Assembly: GCA_023653785.1 (NCBI GenBank)
Contig: JAMKCH010005481.1
Location: 62,001 to 126,000 of the forward strand
DNA: 64,000 nucleotides
Origin: Ophioderma brevispina
Lineage: Eukaryota; Echinodermata; Ophiuroidea; Amphilepidida; Ophiodermatidae
Direction: 5' to 3'
Positions 46,600 through 58,149 of this stretch are shown piece after piece. How positions within the stretch are numbered: the stretch's first letter is position 1; each line of letters opens with the position of its first letter. Below the pieces are notes generated by a model. That model was given only the letters and a program-made list of their open reading frames with translations. It was not told the DNA's origin and searched no databases. A program made the translations under genes and the position numbers.

Positions 46600-47670
46600 A
46601 GCCGCCATCAACCGTCGTAAGCCTTGCTGCTCGCTACCAATTTAAATACGCAAGTGAAGAGAGGGTTCCTCCAATTATTTTAACGTACAAGTGATGGGCA
46701 GAAAAAGCATCCGCAATGCCTGGTAATGTCCTGCTAAAGATATTGCCGCCAGACCTAGCACTAGCTCATCATTTGTGCAACCTCAAGTGGCCCAGAACTT
46801 ACTTCACCTCAAATTGAGAAAGCTTAAGAAGCCGTGTATACACGTCACTCACTGAACATACCAGATTAATAATGAAATGTTTAAAAGTTTAGTGGTAAAA
46901 GAAGTTTGTACAGAGTTGTATCGCCAAACCCATTTGAAGAGAAATTATTTTTGAACAAATTATTTTTGTGGCCTATATTTTGCTTTTTTTTGTGCTATTC
47001 AAATTCTCTTGCCACATTTGAATGATGTAAAATTGCATGTGAAAGTTCATCACAATTTTGAGTTCTAGATAAGATTTAGACCAACAAGCTATGTTAAAAC
47101 AAAAAGCAAATCAAAACCTCATCGTCAATCTCAATTTGAAAGATTATTGAACAATTTAATTTTTATTTATTATAAGTTAAATATTCTTCTGAACAATTGA
47201 ATGCTGCTAATTTAAATGTTATGATCGATTTGCACTAATATAGTTCACAGTTCAAATTTAAGATCAACAAGCCCTGTGTTTTAAAATCAAACCAGAAAAA
47301 TCTTTCACCAGTTGCCCTATCGACAATTTAAAGCTAAGCTTTTTGAGTTAGGGGAATATAATACACAATTATTTTGGTGAAAATAAGCTGGATTGTCAGG
47401 CCGATTTCAAAAGAATATTTATATAAAAAGAAACGAACAAAATTCAAATAATTGATCTTGATGAAAGCTCGTCGCATCAACTAGGCTGGAATGTTCCACT
47501 GTGAAGTGTTATGGTGAAAGAATTGCCAATATAAATGTATGCAACTAAAGGCATAGCACGGGATTTGTTTGATCCGAAACAATCTAAAAAATAATCCAAA
47601 TTCGTATTTTGTAGTTTTTGTTTACTGGCATATACTTTCTAACATAACCCGCATGTGGTTGGCTTGAAAT
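46600..47670. other. No gene; weak tandem similarity
   Basis: AT-rich. Two segments (about 47000-47095 and 47190-47280) share GAATG.TG, AGTTCA, TTTAGA-like and CAACAAGC, suggesting an old duplication. No exon is seen. Confidence 0.35.
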
Positions 47671-48520
47671 AACGTATAGACTGTCCCCCCAAAAAAACTA
47701 TACCATCAAAGATTAATTTTTTTGGCCAAAAGTTTAAGTTCATCTCAACTGGATTCTTACTGATTCTTTTTAGGAGTGTTCCAGCTTTCTTCGTGAGATT
47801 TTTTAGTTGGTGTAATTTGGGGTCTGGTCAGGAGTTATGGCTAATACTCTGAGATAGTGGAAAAACTGTTGGGCCAGTTTCGGCTATCCTGATATCAACA
47901 AAAGTTGCCATGAAAATCACCTTCAACGACATTCTTTATTGAACATTAAATAAAAAATAGTATTAAGTGGCGGCTTTGTGATTATTTAACATCAATTTAT
48001 AAAATTTATAATTCGCATTGCTAATAAAAACACTGTAACATTGGGAAATCACATTCCCGAACAGTCTTTGGCTTGTCTCAGCTTTACTCAATTTCAGCCA
48101 AAAGGTTTAGACTATTCAAAAGACACCATTGTTGAACGTTAAACGAGACCTTTGAAACACAAAACCACTCCCTTCCTTTATTACTCTTTGTTGAACACCG
48201 TTTTTTTTACCAATTCCTCCTGGCACCGTGTTTGCGAGGGCAGTGGGGATAGGAAGGGTAAATTGTCCCTCCTATTAGAGCGTTGTCCACAGATTTGTCC
48301 CTCAACAGACTTGTACATTAGTTTCAGCAGTCAACTTCCCAAAACTTTCACGACTTTCATGATTATTGTCCCCATTGAGAGTAGTCCCTCATTACCCAAA
48401 ATAATAAGTTCTGGTTGCTTCGCTTGTGAAAATATATATGATAGGTCAATGATTAATACATTCACTCTGATATGTACATATTCTTTTGTTAAAAGGGGTT
48501 TATCCCACAATGTGTGTTTA

Positions 48521-49363
48521 CACGCCTTAAGTGACCAAGGGGGGGGGCGGGGGGGTTCCTAGGGAACCCCCAAAATTTGTTTTTAATGTTTGTGTTTTTT
48601 ATAAAACGATTTTTTGCGCAGAAATTTTTTGTAATTGTCTACTTTTCAATGCGCTTCTTTTCATAACAAAATAATTTAAAATCGGCAAACCAGTTAATGA
48701 GTTAATTAGTGGGGCGGTCCCAGGAAACCCCCCCCCCCCCTTGGGCACTAACGGAAGTCATTTCAGAATATTTTAAAAATAGGAATAAGAAACAAAGAAC
48801 CAAAGCAAATTTTTTTTTGCTGATATAAGTTCACACATAAATGTTAAGAAACAATTATTCGTTACATTAAAAAAAATAAACCTAAACCCCTTTATGTGCT
48901 GAAAACAAACAATTTATCATGGATGTTGCAAACCGTTTACTGTAAACTCTTATTGGAAAAACTGACGTGTATTTTGCAACCCCGTAAAAAATACAGGCTT
49001 CCCTATAAATTGCTAGTTTTGTGTTAAATATATGTAATTTGGGTCTTCTAGAATAGATATCAACATTAAATTAAGTTTTCAAAATGTTTGGTGTAAGGCC
49101 CAAGGCTCATGTGAATTTTCCATCTTTTTCCAAATTTTTCGAGGGTTTTGGAAAAACAATGTTTTGCCACCTAATTTGCAGCCAAAGTAAATAAATTTCA
49201 TTCTTGTTGCTGATTTGGGGTTGTCTGGTGACCCTTCAATGTGGTATAAATTTAGTGCAAAAATTCCCTCGGGAAAGTGGTTTCTTAGGGGGGGGGTTCC
49301 CTACCCATGGGAACCCCCCCCCTGGGAACCAAACGGAGTGAAAACCAATTGGTCATTAAGTGT
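48521..49363. mobile_element. PIF/Harbinger-like MITE (copy 2), TTA duplication
   Basis: TTA (48518-48520) precedes CACGCCTTAAGTGACCAAGG, and TTGGTCATTAAGTGT precedes TTA (49364-49366). The interior parallels 27993-28822: GCGCAGAAATTTTTTGTAAT, GAGTTAATTAG, CCCTTGGGCACTAACGG, GGAAAAACAATG, then GGAAAGTGGTTTCTTAGG and a C tract. It is diverged, without a coding frame. Confidence 0.75.
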
Positions 49364-49384
49364 TTAAGTTGTCTTGACATTCAG

Positions 49385-50100
49385 GGTGAAAAGTGATACA
49401 CACACCCCCCCCCCCAACACAACGAAAAAAAAAAATCAAAAAAACAACCCCCAATAACAAATCAATAACGCAAATATAACGACAAACACCAAACAACAAA
49501 ACAAGACCAACAACAATAAAACAAACAAAATCACAAACAACACCAAACGCATCGGCGGGGGCCCCCTCTACGGAAGTTAGTGAGAGCCGCACGCTGGGGC
49601 CGAGGTGGCCGCAGCTCGGACGCCACCCCGCAGGGGGGTTCGGCGGGGGCGGGGCCTGCCCAGGGGTCCCGGCGTGGCGGGGCGGGGGGATGGTGGTTGC
49701 TGGGAAACCATCTGCCTTCTCCAAAAACAACCAAAAAGCCACCAGCCATGTGGGCAGCCGGTGGCCGCGACGGCGCGGAGGGGACGCGGGGGCGGGAAGG
49801 CGGTGCTTTTTTTTCCGGGGGGAGCCTCTGCACTGGGGAGCGGGGCGAGGGGGGGGTCGAAGTTGGCGGTTCGGGGGGGTAGAGAAGGGGGGGCGTTATG
49901 GTGGTCGGGTTGGTGGGGGTCTGGACGTGTGGGCAGGGCGAACAAAACAAAAACAAAAAAAACACACAAACAAACCAAAAAAAACCAACGAAACAAACCC
50001 CAAAACCCAAAAACAAACAACACCAACACAAAAACTAGTGATGTGGTTTGGTTTGGTTGTGTGTGGTTGGGGTGGTTGGTTGCTCGTGGATTTTTCCGTG
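49385..50100. other. Block of abnormal base composition
   Basis: It begins with about 165 bp made almost only of A and C, followed by about 370 bp of very high GC (runs such as GGCGGGGGCGGGGCC), about 110 bp of A/C again, then about 60 bp of G and T only (GTGGTTTGGTTTGGTTGTG). Open frames on both strands here are composition artefacts. A foreign fragment, a GC-rich satellite, or low-quality reads built into the assembly are all possible. Confidence 0.7.
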
Positions 50101-50279
50101 TGTTCAAATGAAAATATCTCCGCTTAGGGTGGATCAAATTGGATGGAATAAAAAACGAGGATTTAGGTTACGATATTGTCTAACAACTAAAGTCAAAATA
50201 TCTGGCAAAAATGCACAGTTTATATTTTTATTACTTTTAGTTGATTGTATAATTTTACTTGGGACAGTCTGTATATCAA

Positions 50280-51030
50280 GACAAGTCAGTACTTTTTATC
50301 TAATTCGGCCAGTTATATACGTGCGTATCAAAATTCCGATGAGATAAAAAAAAAGCCTTTCCGTGTGAATATCCAAGACTTATAAGCGCGTCAATTATTG
50401 CGGACATCATGGTCTGTACAGTTTGACTCAAACACAATAGTATTGATCTTGGTTTATCAGTACTGGTTTGTAAAACCACAATCAGCGATTTAGTGTTTTT
50501 TGAGTTCGTCACGTGTATATGTCTATTTTAGGGAGATGGTATTATGGGGCCAATTACCTCAAAAAACTGATTGTAAATAGTCTTCTTTGATTTATAAGCT
50601 TAAAAAATGCATTTCACAAGTTCTTGATTATACACATTTTTTTTTTTTTTTTTTTTAATTTTGCATTTTTTAAGTTTTCCAAATTAAAAAAAAAGTTTGT
50701 CTCAGTAGGAAATGACAACAATTTTATTTGAGTTTTATTGAGAAGAAGGGCATGCGAAATAAAGCTACCATACATTTGGGCGTGTTGGTTAGCGCCACTC
50801 GTCTTCGGCAGCCGGCCGAAAGCCGACGAAATTGTGGGCCTACATTTTTTTATCTTCGACGACTAAAGAAAGTCTCAAATCTCTATAACCAAAGTGTTGA
50901 ATTTTTGAATTTGGAAAGTTATATGGCAATATCTTATGAGACACTTTTGGCCTATTGATGACAGATTAAACGGGATTGAAAAGCCTGTAGTGAAAATAAC
51001 TTATTAGTCAGGAAGCCATGGTCCAACTTA
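50280..51030. other. No gene recognised
   Basis: AT-rich with a poly-T run at 50638-50656. The frame at 50728-50958 is short and unassigned. Confidence 0.4.
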
Positions 51031-51036
51031 TGGCCT

Positions 51037-52229
51037 GACCGTAAAATTGAGGATGGGACACAAGTGTTTGCGAAAAATGATAGAAAAGGGTGTGTCGAAT
51101 AAAATCTGCCGGGTGCCACCGGGCATCTGAAGGCATTTTGAGAAACTCCCAAGTGGCGTCGCCATAACATGATAATGATCATCAATCTTATATTATCAAA
51201 CTATGGAGGTACTAAATATACTATAGCATCCAATGAACAAAAAGCATGGACTTGTAAATTGCGTAATGCACCCACATTCAAAATGGAAGCCAAATATAAT
51301 AATTTGAAAATATACCATTGAACACCAAATACCTGCGATAAAAAAGAAACATGAAGTACTTAGATGTATGTTGTTAGACACATACAATGTTAATTTCTGT
51401 ACTTTTAGAGTTGTATGTTTGTAACATGACGTCAATCAATAATGGCAGCCAAAAAACGTGAGATCTTCAAAAATACTTGACAAAAATGTATACTATACCT
51501 TCAAGTAATTATGTGTCAATGAAACAATAATTAGAAAAGTACCTACGATTCATAAACAAGTTTGTTACCAGGTACTCGGCAGAAATAAAATGGGTCAAAT
51601 TATTACATTGAGTTGCAAATATGTGAACAAATGTAATTCCTATGGTATTTTTTGCAATCTTTGCACCTATTAGTTTAATTTCGATTTGGGGCATTTTTAA
51701 AAAAACAAAATTTAAATGTATGTTGACATTTGTTAGATCAAAGGTACATTTTTCGAAATGTCATTGACACATTGATTGCGATTTGAAGGCTGTAATACTT
51801 ATAAATTTGTGCCAGGTTTTTTTAAAGAAGTTCACGTTTTGCTGCATCTTGTTATATGACATCATATTACATTTTAAAAGTATGAAAATACTTTAATTGT
51901 GTCGAACAACATAACCTAAGTAACTTCTCGTCTATTTTTAATCGCCGGTAGTTGCTGTTATGCTGGCAATTTTAAATTATTGGATTTGGCTTCCATTTTG
52001 ACTTTGAGTAGCTTAATTTTCAGTTCATTGGATCCTATATATTTCTAGTAACTCCATAGTTTTTAAATAGAGGGTTGAATAGATAATTAATCATTTATGG
52101 CGACGCCATCTTGGAAATTCTCAAAATGCTCAAGGATGGCCCATGTGGCACCCGGCAGATCTTAGTCTACACACCCTAATCTATCATTTTCAATAGCAAA
52201 AAAATTGTGTCCATACTCAACCTACGGTC
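51037..52229. mobile_element. Fold-back element with inverted arms of about 270 bp
   Basis: The left arm (51037-51318) and right arm (51965-52229) are inverse copies: GACCGTA at the tip, AAAATGATAGA, AGGGTGTGT, ATCTGCCGGGTGCCAC, GCATTTTGAGAA, TGGCGTCGCCATAA, AAACTATGGAG, CCAATGAAC and AAAATGGAAGCCAAAT. The 650-bp middle has no transposase. Diverged arms indicate an old insertion. Confidence 0.8.
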
Positions 52230-52482
52230 ACCTGAATGTTTCTACCCGACTATACGTATGTATAGACCTGCATCATGTCTTAAAAAATGAGTAATGTTTA
52301 TTATTTGTGGTTATTTATCCTTGAAACAAAAATATGAGGTATGAAATTGGTTCTGGTATTTTTGCTGATTATTCTTGCTGATGTCCTATCTTTCTACAGT
52401 ACAATCATTATCTTCTAAAAATCGTTGATTTGCAATACAATGATGTCGTGTGTTGTTATCCTGTAGATTATGTTTTAACGAA

Positions 52483-52540
52483 TCCACACTCTGCACGAGT
52501 CCTATAGATTATTGTAAGATTCGTGCAGAACAGTGTGGAG
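52483..52540. repeat. Hairpin, arms about 18-22 bp
   Basis: TCCACACTCTGCACGAGT pairs with ATTCGTGCAGAACAGTGTGG after a 19-bp loop. An outer TTGTTATCCTGT / ACAGGACAA pair extends it. It may be a short fold-back repeat. Confidence 0.55.
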
Positions 52541-53429
52541 TGCGTAGAAAATAAGCAACAGGACAAACAAAGAATGCGTATATCAATGGTTTAAAATGTA
52601 ATAGACCTTCATAGAGGGGCCACCACCCGATCCTCCGCCTCGACCCCACCTTTTACACATCCGAAAATGCGATTTTGGTATCATTACGGTACCTTATATT
52701 TTTTCTCTATCTGTGAAATATTTTTGATTGACTTCTTTCCTTTTGATGCTACAGGCCTAAAATACGGTTTCTACGGTAACCGGAAAATATTTTGTACATG
52801 TACTCTATAGGCGATTGAGCCTATTGTAATAGGCACAATCCTGCTCCATTAAATGGTATGGCTGATTCAAATCAACCATTTTGGAATTAACTTTGTTGGT
52901 GATAGCCCTTCCTACGAAACAGAGAAAATATGTTGTAAAAAACAATCCGTTGGGGAACCTTTTACTTAAAAGGTCCATGCCCCCATTGCTAAGACCCCTC
53001 GTCCCGCAGAATTACAGAATGTTCCACAAGTGGCCAATATTTTGGTGTCAAAAGAAGGCTACTGTTTTTCTCATACCCTGTGCAAAATCTTAGGGCTAAA
53101 AGATGTTTGTTTAGTGTTATGACTCAAAATGTTTCTCCAATTATTGGACCAATCTTATTATATAGAGTTCTCCATTTGCTTACAAAATCACATTTAAACT
53201 CTCACATCAACGAATTGAAAAATCGGTACAAAAGAAAATTGGAGATCGGGATATAGGATCCACGGTCATACAATCATAGAATAAAATCGTTATACTTAAA
53301 TTAGAAAATTAGGTAATCCCCTCTTAAAGGTCCATTAAAGAGAATGATAAACCTATCCAAATCTTTATGGGACATTGCATTCCAATAAACGGACCAGAAA
53401 CAAAAATACACTACCAGTGACAATCATTA

Positions 53430-53650
53430 TGAAACTTGATTTTCAGCAGTGTCAGGAATAGATTCACAACCAGTCACCTGGCTTTCTATTACTCTCTGAC
53501 AAATCATCGGACCACAAATGATTTCATCACCAACCCAAATCGTGATGCTTTCAGTCCTTCCTTGTAGACGTGACACCGCCACATCAATTCTATGTGCTTT
53601 CCTGGGAGCTTTAATGTACGTGTGGACTATTCTCCCCACTGCGGGACTCT
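53430..53650 (-). CDS. Possible exon, F-type-lectin-like (tentative)
   Basis: The minus-strand acceptor CTTATCAG or CCCGCAG leads into a frame with GRIVHTYIKAPRKAHRIDVA, SRLQGRTESITIWVGDEII and CGPMICQRVIESQ. The IWVGDE..CGP run resembles the VRVG...CG segment of F-type (fucolectin) domains, and the preceding alternating hydrophobic strand fits. It may end at a donor CAG|GTGACT (about 53476) or run to the stop at 53427. It lies on the same strand as the LDLa exons and between them, so it could be another module of that gene. The resemblance is weak, and a transposon or chance frame is not excluded. Confidence 0.32.
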
Positions 53651-54112
53651 CTGATAAGATCGTTACTAAACATATCATATATATGTATCATTATGATGTA
53701 ACCTATTATATGTTACGAAGCAAGTTACTTAACATGGTGAATATCACGCATCCGATAAGATTAATTACGACGTCATTCGGGTTTGCCCACGTCCCTTATA
53801 CAAGCTGTGTTGTGATTGGTAACATAAAGAAACAGTATTGCATGACCGGCAGATTGCTCTTAACATTGGGCGCATGTGGTGATTCGAATTACAAAGTGAA
53901 ACATATTTTGGCTGACAAACACATATATGCGTGCCAAGCGCCCTAAATTTTTGTCATTTAGAACCTAAAATAATTATTCAATGTAATTCATTTAATTTAG
54001 AACAAAATGCTCGCAAGCCTCGCGTAAATTTACATGTTTAAACTAAAGCACTTGGAAAACATGATATCGGTACAGTGGAAAAATAATGAAACAGCATATT
54101 GAGAACTGATAC

Positions 54113-54200
54113 CTTCATCAGATCCTCCTTTTCAACTTGGTGGAGGTGACCATTGCAATTCACAGAAAAAAGTAGACATCTTCCCTGGTTCGCCTTACAT
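54113..54200 (-). CDS. Candidate 88-bp cysteine-containing exon
   Basis: On the minus strand TTTATTAACTTTAG precedes, and GATGAAG|GTATCAG follows, a segment of 1 base plus 29 codons: CKANQGRCLLFSVNCNGHLH then QVEKEDLMK. It enters in phase 2, which is the phase left by the exon at 55187-55310, the next one upstream, so the two could be spliced without a frame break. It leaves in phase 0. The domain is unknown. The longer open frame around it (54038-54502) reads through the pyrimidine tract and is not taken as one exon. Confidence 0.33.
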
Positions 54201-55186
54201 CTAAAGTTAATAAATAACGGAAAGATGAGAAATTGGTAGATGAGAACAAACTGCTCAATGGAAACACATTGTCGATCAAGGAATTTCGAAATATAAGCCA
54301 ATGCATGCAACGCAATGCAACGGGTCAGTAATAACGCAATTGTTATGAATGAAGACTGGATTTGCAAGTCGTAAGTCTTGGTATTGTCATCCCAATGAAG
54401 AAATCCAAGGTTTCTTAAATCGACAATTCGTGTGAGTTCTGGCGATGTTATAGTATATTTCACAATAATTGAGACCTCATTTAAAATTCTTGGTCTGTCC
54501 ATTTACCGGAGAGGTCAGACGATTATTTGATGTCAAGGTAAACAGTTTTCGTGTTCATACAATATATAGTAAAATAGCTATTAAAAATTGCCCTAAAATA
54601 CCCTTTTTTTTACATCTAAGATAGCATGGATGTTTTAGTGAGTATCAGGATGAAAACCCACCAATTAATTTTCATTAAACGTTACCGTTGACACTGCAAC
54701 AAATATCATTCCTTATCACTGTCGTTGGAGACACAATGCTTCTTATATCAAATCCCACATAACACAACTAAGTTGTATTCGCCATTAAAAATGGGCCAAC
54801 CTTGTATTAAGAGATTAGCGCAAGCGAATTTTGACACCCCGGCTAACCATGGCATAAGTCCTACTATCATTACGAGACCATTGTAGAACTGACTGCATCA
54901 GTTTCTAGTAGCCGATTCTGTAGAGTAACTTTGTACCATGGGTACAATATGTTTTTTTTTTTTATGGCACAAGGCCTATTCTCGCATGACCGGGGATTGA
55001 ACAACATATTAAGCTCGCCCATTGAAAAGCAAGAGTCTCCCTTATTTAAATCAACGATAACTTCTGAAGCCTATCCACGCGTCCACTTCCCTATATTCGT
55101 CAGCCACATGTTAAAAAAATAGTGGTTGTGAACTTATTATTTTCCTTTTTTATTCCAACTGTGATGCTATTTTTAAAGTTTCTTAC

Positions 55187-55310
55187 TTGCAGTTCTTTTC
55201 ATCACTTGCTTCCGCTCCTTCGCAATCTGGTAATTTTCGCACACGAACCTCGTCAACGCATTGCCAGTTATTGCTGCAGGTGTGCTGGTAATCTTCACAT
55301 CGCGCCCTTC
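55187..55310 (-). CDS. LDLa-like exon lacking one cysteine
   Basis: The acceptor TATACTTAG and donor CAA|GTAAGA on the minus strand bound a 124-bp exon that enters in phase 1 and leaves in phase 2. The peptide reads RCEDYQHTCSNNWQCVDEVR, VRKLPDCEGAEASDEKNCK. The calcium-site end (DC...SDEKNC) is good, but the fourth of the six LDLa cysteines is missing and its surroundings are shortened. It is a diverged LDLa module, or a slightly damaged one. A TAA follows in frame just past the donor, so a terminal exon ending at that stop is an alternative. Confidence 0.65.
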
Positions 55311-57523
55311 CTAAGTATACAAAGAAAAAAATAAAATAACAAATAATCAAGTATACAAGCACTGTCCTTTGTTTTAGCAGGGTCAAGTGTTCCCAATACT
55401 AAACACGTGAGCTGAGAATAACAAAGTTCTAACTTACATTTTGGGTTTTTGCGATAATTATGGTTTTAAATTTATATCTGCTAAGCTTTAAAATTATACT
55501 ACGTGAATCCCAAAAAAAATGTGCATGGAATGCAGATGACCTTGACCTTGATAAAGTCACTGAATCATAGATTTTTTATTGTTTTCAGCGACAGTTCCGC
55601 TTACACATTGCAAGAGTAACTAAATTATGCAAGCAAAATCTAAGTGTTATTAAACCTAGGGATGTCCACCACAAACCAAAACTGTCATCTCTAGAGAACA
55701 TATTTCTACATCAAATGGTGAAATAATATTTCGAGGACACCCTCTAGAATTTACAAAAAAATGCTTAAAGTGGCAGCAAATCAAACCCGTCCGGGATTAC
55801 TGGTAGTCTGGCAAGTCGAAATTCTTAAACGACAGCATTTTTAAGAAATAAGACTAGAAGTCACGCAGCCGCCGCTATGTACGATTTAAGGGGCAAAACA
55901 AGTTTTGAAAAGCGCGCTCATAATGGTTATTTAGACTATTAAGCATAAAAAACGCCATGCCCGATTTGGACTTTTTCAACCAAAATATGCACCACTGATA
56001 TTCAGGGAAATACATACAATTTTGGGCAAAAATAATTAAGCCTGGGTTCACATGGATCCCCCTTATGCACGTAGTTGTTAAGTAGTTCTCCCTTTATTTT
56101 TAGCGTGTACGTTTCTTTGTGTATTGAACTATGTCTATGGTGTATTTTAGAAATTGTTTTTTGCGCAATTTTTTGTAAAATTTTTGCTCATTTGATTTTT
56201 TTTAATTTCAGAAAAAAAATCGGCGGCGAAGCGGTCGAATTTTTTTTTTTTTTAAATGTGAAAAATTCATTTTTTTAAATCCTGCATTTTGCATTAGCAT
56301 TTTTCTAACAAAAAAGCGCATTTCGCATTTGCATTTGTCAGATTTCTTCTGAGACAAACTTGTTTTTGGCCTAAGCTTAAACGTGGACACAGACCAATAT
56401 TATCAAAATTAGTACGTCGGACTATCCATTAATTCAAGCGGACGAAAATCATCGTTACGTGGCAATACATTTTCTCCCCATCTCTGTCTTTAGGGCACCA
56501 ACAACGACGGATCAAAACAAACCGAGTTTGTCACCAAATAAAAAAAAAGTAAAAATAAAAACAAATACAGCAGTGGGATTAGGACCAGGACCAGGTCATC
56601 GCAAAACTAAAGTGTGCAGGAAAGCCAGGAGTAACGAGCGCTAATGGTCAATTCTATAGCATAACATTCATACTGTGATGAATAAATTGTGTGGAACAGA
56701 CGCATGTGTTATTTGTGATGAGAGATTATATTAGTGCTGCAACATCCGGTTGAAAAGGGCCTTAGATTACTACCAACCAGGGCCAGAATAATATCATTTG
56801 CAATTATAGCTAAAATTGATCATTGGGTTATCTAGTTCAAAGTTATGTCAATTTGCACAAACCAACAATTTCCAAAATGGCCGCAATTTTAAAAAGGTAA
56901 TAGCACTACTATGGCAACTTTTTAGCATTCCTTGTGTCTTATACTATCGGATTGGAATTATTGGAATTAAATTAATGGCAAACAAAAAGCTAATTAACAC
57001 GTTCACCCTAGTATATTCTGCATAGGTAACAACATATACGTCAGTGGTTTTTCAGATCGTTTCCCTATGGAAGCCATCTCAATGAAACACTGACCCAAGA
57101 CTAGTCCTGTTTGAACTCATTTGACCGTATTTTTCATTTTAAACTTTTTGAAGGAAAAACAGTTAAAACAAAATTCTGAGCTACCATGGTCGTCTCTGCA
57201 GGGCTCAATGCCTTTAATGGATACCAGAAAGAAAATCATGCATACATACTTTCATTTTGGGGGACAAGCTCTTGCTGGAGTGTTAACATATTTGGGACAC
57301 TCTGTAAGTCACGCACTATGAGGCAAGGCATGCTAATCTACCTAGGGCTGAGTTCAGTAGCCTTGGATGTGCACCTGTTAATAACAGCTGACCATGCATG
57401 TTCTGGGTATCATAAATCATGCACTACGAAACGCAGGGTGTATTTGCTCAATGCACTGGTGAATGAAAGCTATTGAACTGCGCCATGGGAATGAGGTTTT
57501 ATTAGCTCATAGTTACTACTTAC
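55311..57523. other. Probable intron between LDLa-type exons
   Basis: No exon is recognised. It contains AT-rich sequence, T-rich runs near 56200-56280 and weak similarity of 55890-56035 to 10880-11140. If the exons at 57524 and 55310 are adjacent this is one 2.2-kb intron; their phases (1 and 1) are compatible. Confidence 0.45.
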
Positions 57524-57643
57524 CACAGTTCTTTTCATCTTCATTGTTGGAACAATCAGGTTGTTGGTCACAACGGTAAAAGCTGGGTACGCATTTGCCA
57601 TTTTTACAGTCGAATTCATCTTCGCTGCACGGTTCCGGTGGGT
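57524..57643 (-). CDS. LDL-receptor class A domain exon, canonical
   Basis: The acceptor ACTTGCTTACAG and donor TGTG|GTAAGTAG on the minus strand bound a 120-bp exon, phase 1 at both ends. It encodes a textbook LDLa module: [37 protein letters not shown], six cysteines in standard spacing, the F before Cys2, CVP before Cys4, and the acidic D..D..ED.E calcium ligands. It acts outside the cell or in the lumen. As the most upstream clear exon on this strand, it marks the minus-strand gene but not its 5' end. Confidence 0.9.
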
Positions 57644-58149
57644 CTGTAAGCAAGTTTAATCAAAAGTTTCGGTCAAATTAAAATACAACATACGAAATAA
57701 TATATTTTAAAATCAATACATATTTTGCATCTTTTATTATTTTGATACTTTTTTTCGCCGAATTTGTCATAATTTTTTCAACCACCAACACAATTAAAAA
57801 ATCTGGCACCTAATTCCCGCCCCAAATTCAGCCTAGCTGAATTAACATAAAGTATGGATTTACATTTCATAGGTAACATTTTGTCACTTTTTTTAACTGC
57901 ATAAACCAATAACTGTAATTTTAGAGTAGGAGATATAATCTGACCTTACTACGTTTGTTGCACGATCAACAACATACAACAAACATATAACGGGCAGGTG
58001 TTTGAGGTACGTGTTTTTTTGTATTTTTTTTTCTGAATTGGCGATTTTCGCATCTTTAGGCGAGGAATAGGGATTATTTCGTAATAACCCAAGTTGCATA
58101 GAAAATAAACTTTCATTCTGCCATTCGGAAGACAATCAGATGAAAGAGT

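Larger units (their letters stand above)
47675..50276. mobile_element. Possible mariner-type element with nested insertions
   Basis: TATAGACTGTCCCCCCAAAA at 47675 is mirrored by ACTTGGGACAGTCTGTATA at 50257, giving imperfect terminal inverted repeats of about 30 bp with TA at the ends. Mariner-like MITEs often carry such ends. The 2.6-kb interior holds the MITE at 48521-49363 and the odd block at 49385-50100, so the original element was much shorter. No transposase was recognised. Confidence 0.4.

Noticed and set aside
49531..50137. Several long frames on both strands (up to 186 aa), proline/arginine- or glycine-rich
   Set aside because: They coincide exactly with the block of abnormal composition, overlap in many frames and are low complexity; open frames follow from GC content.
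54038..54502. 154-aa minus-strand frame as a single gene
   Set aside because: The frame reads through a pyrimidine tract and acceptor; its N-terminal part has no domain pattern. Only the spliced 88-bp piece was kept as a weak candidate.
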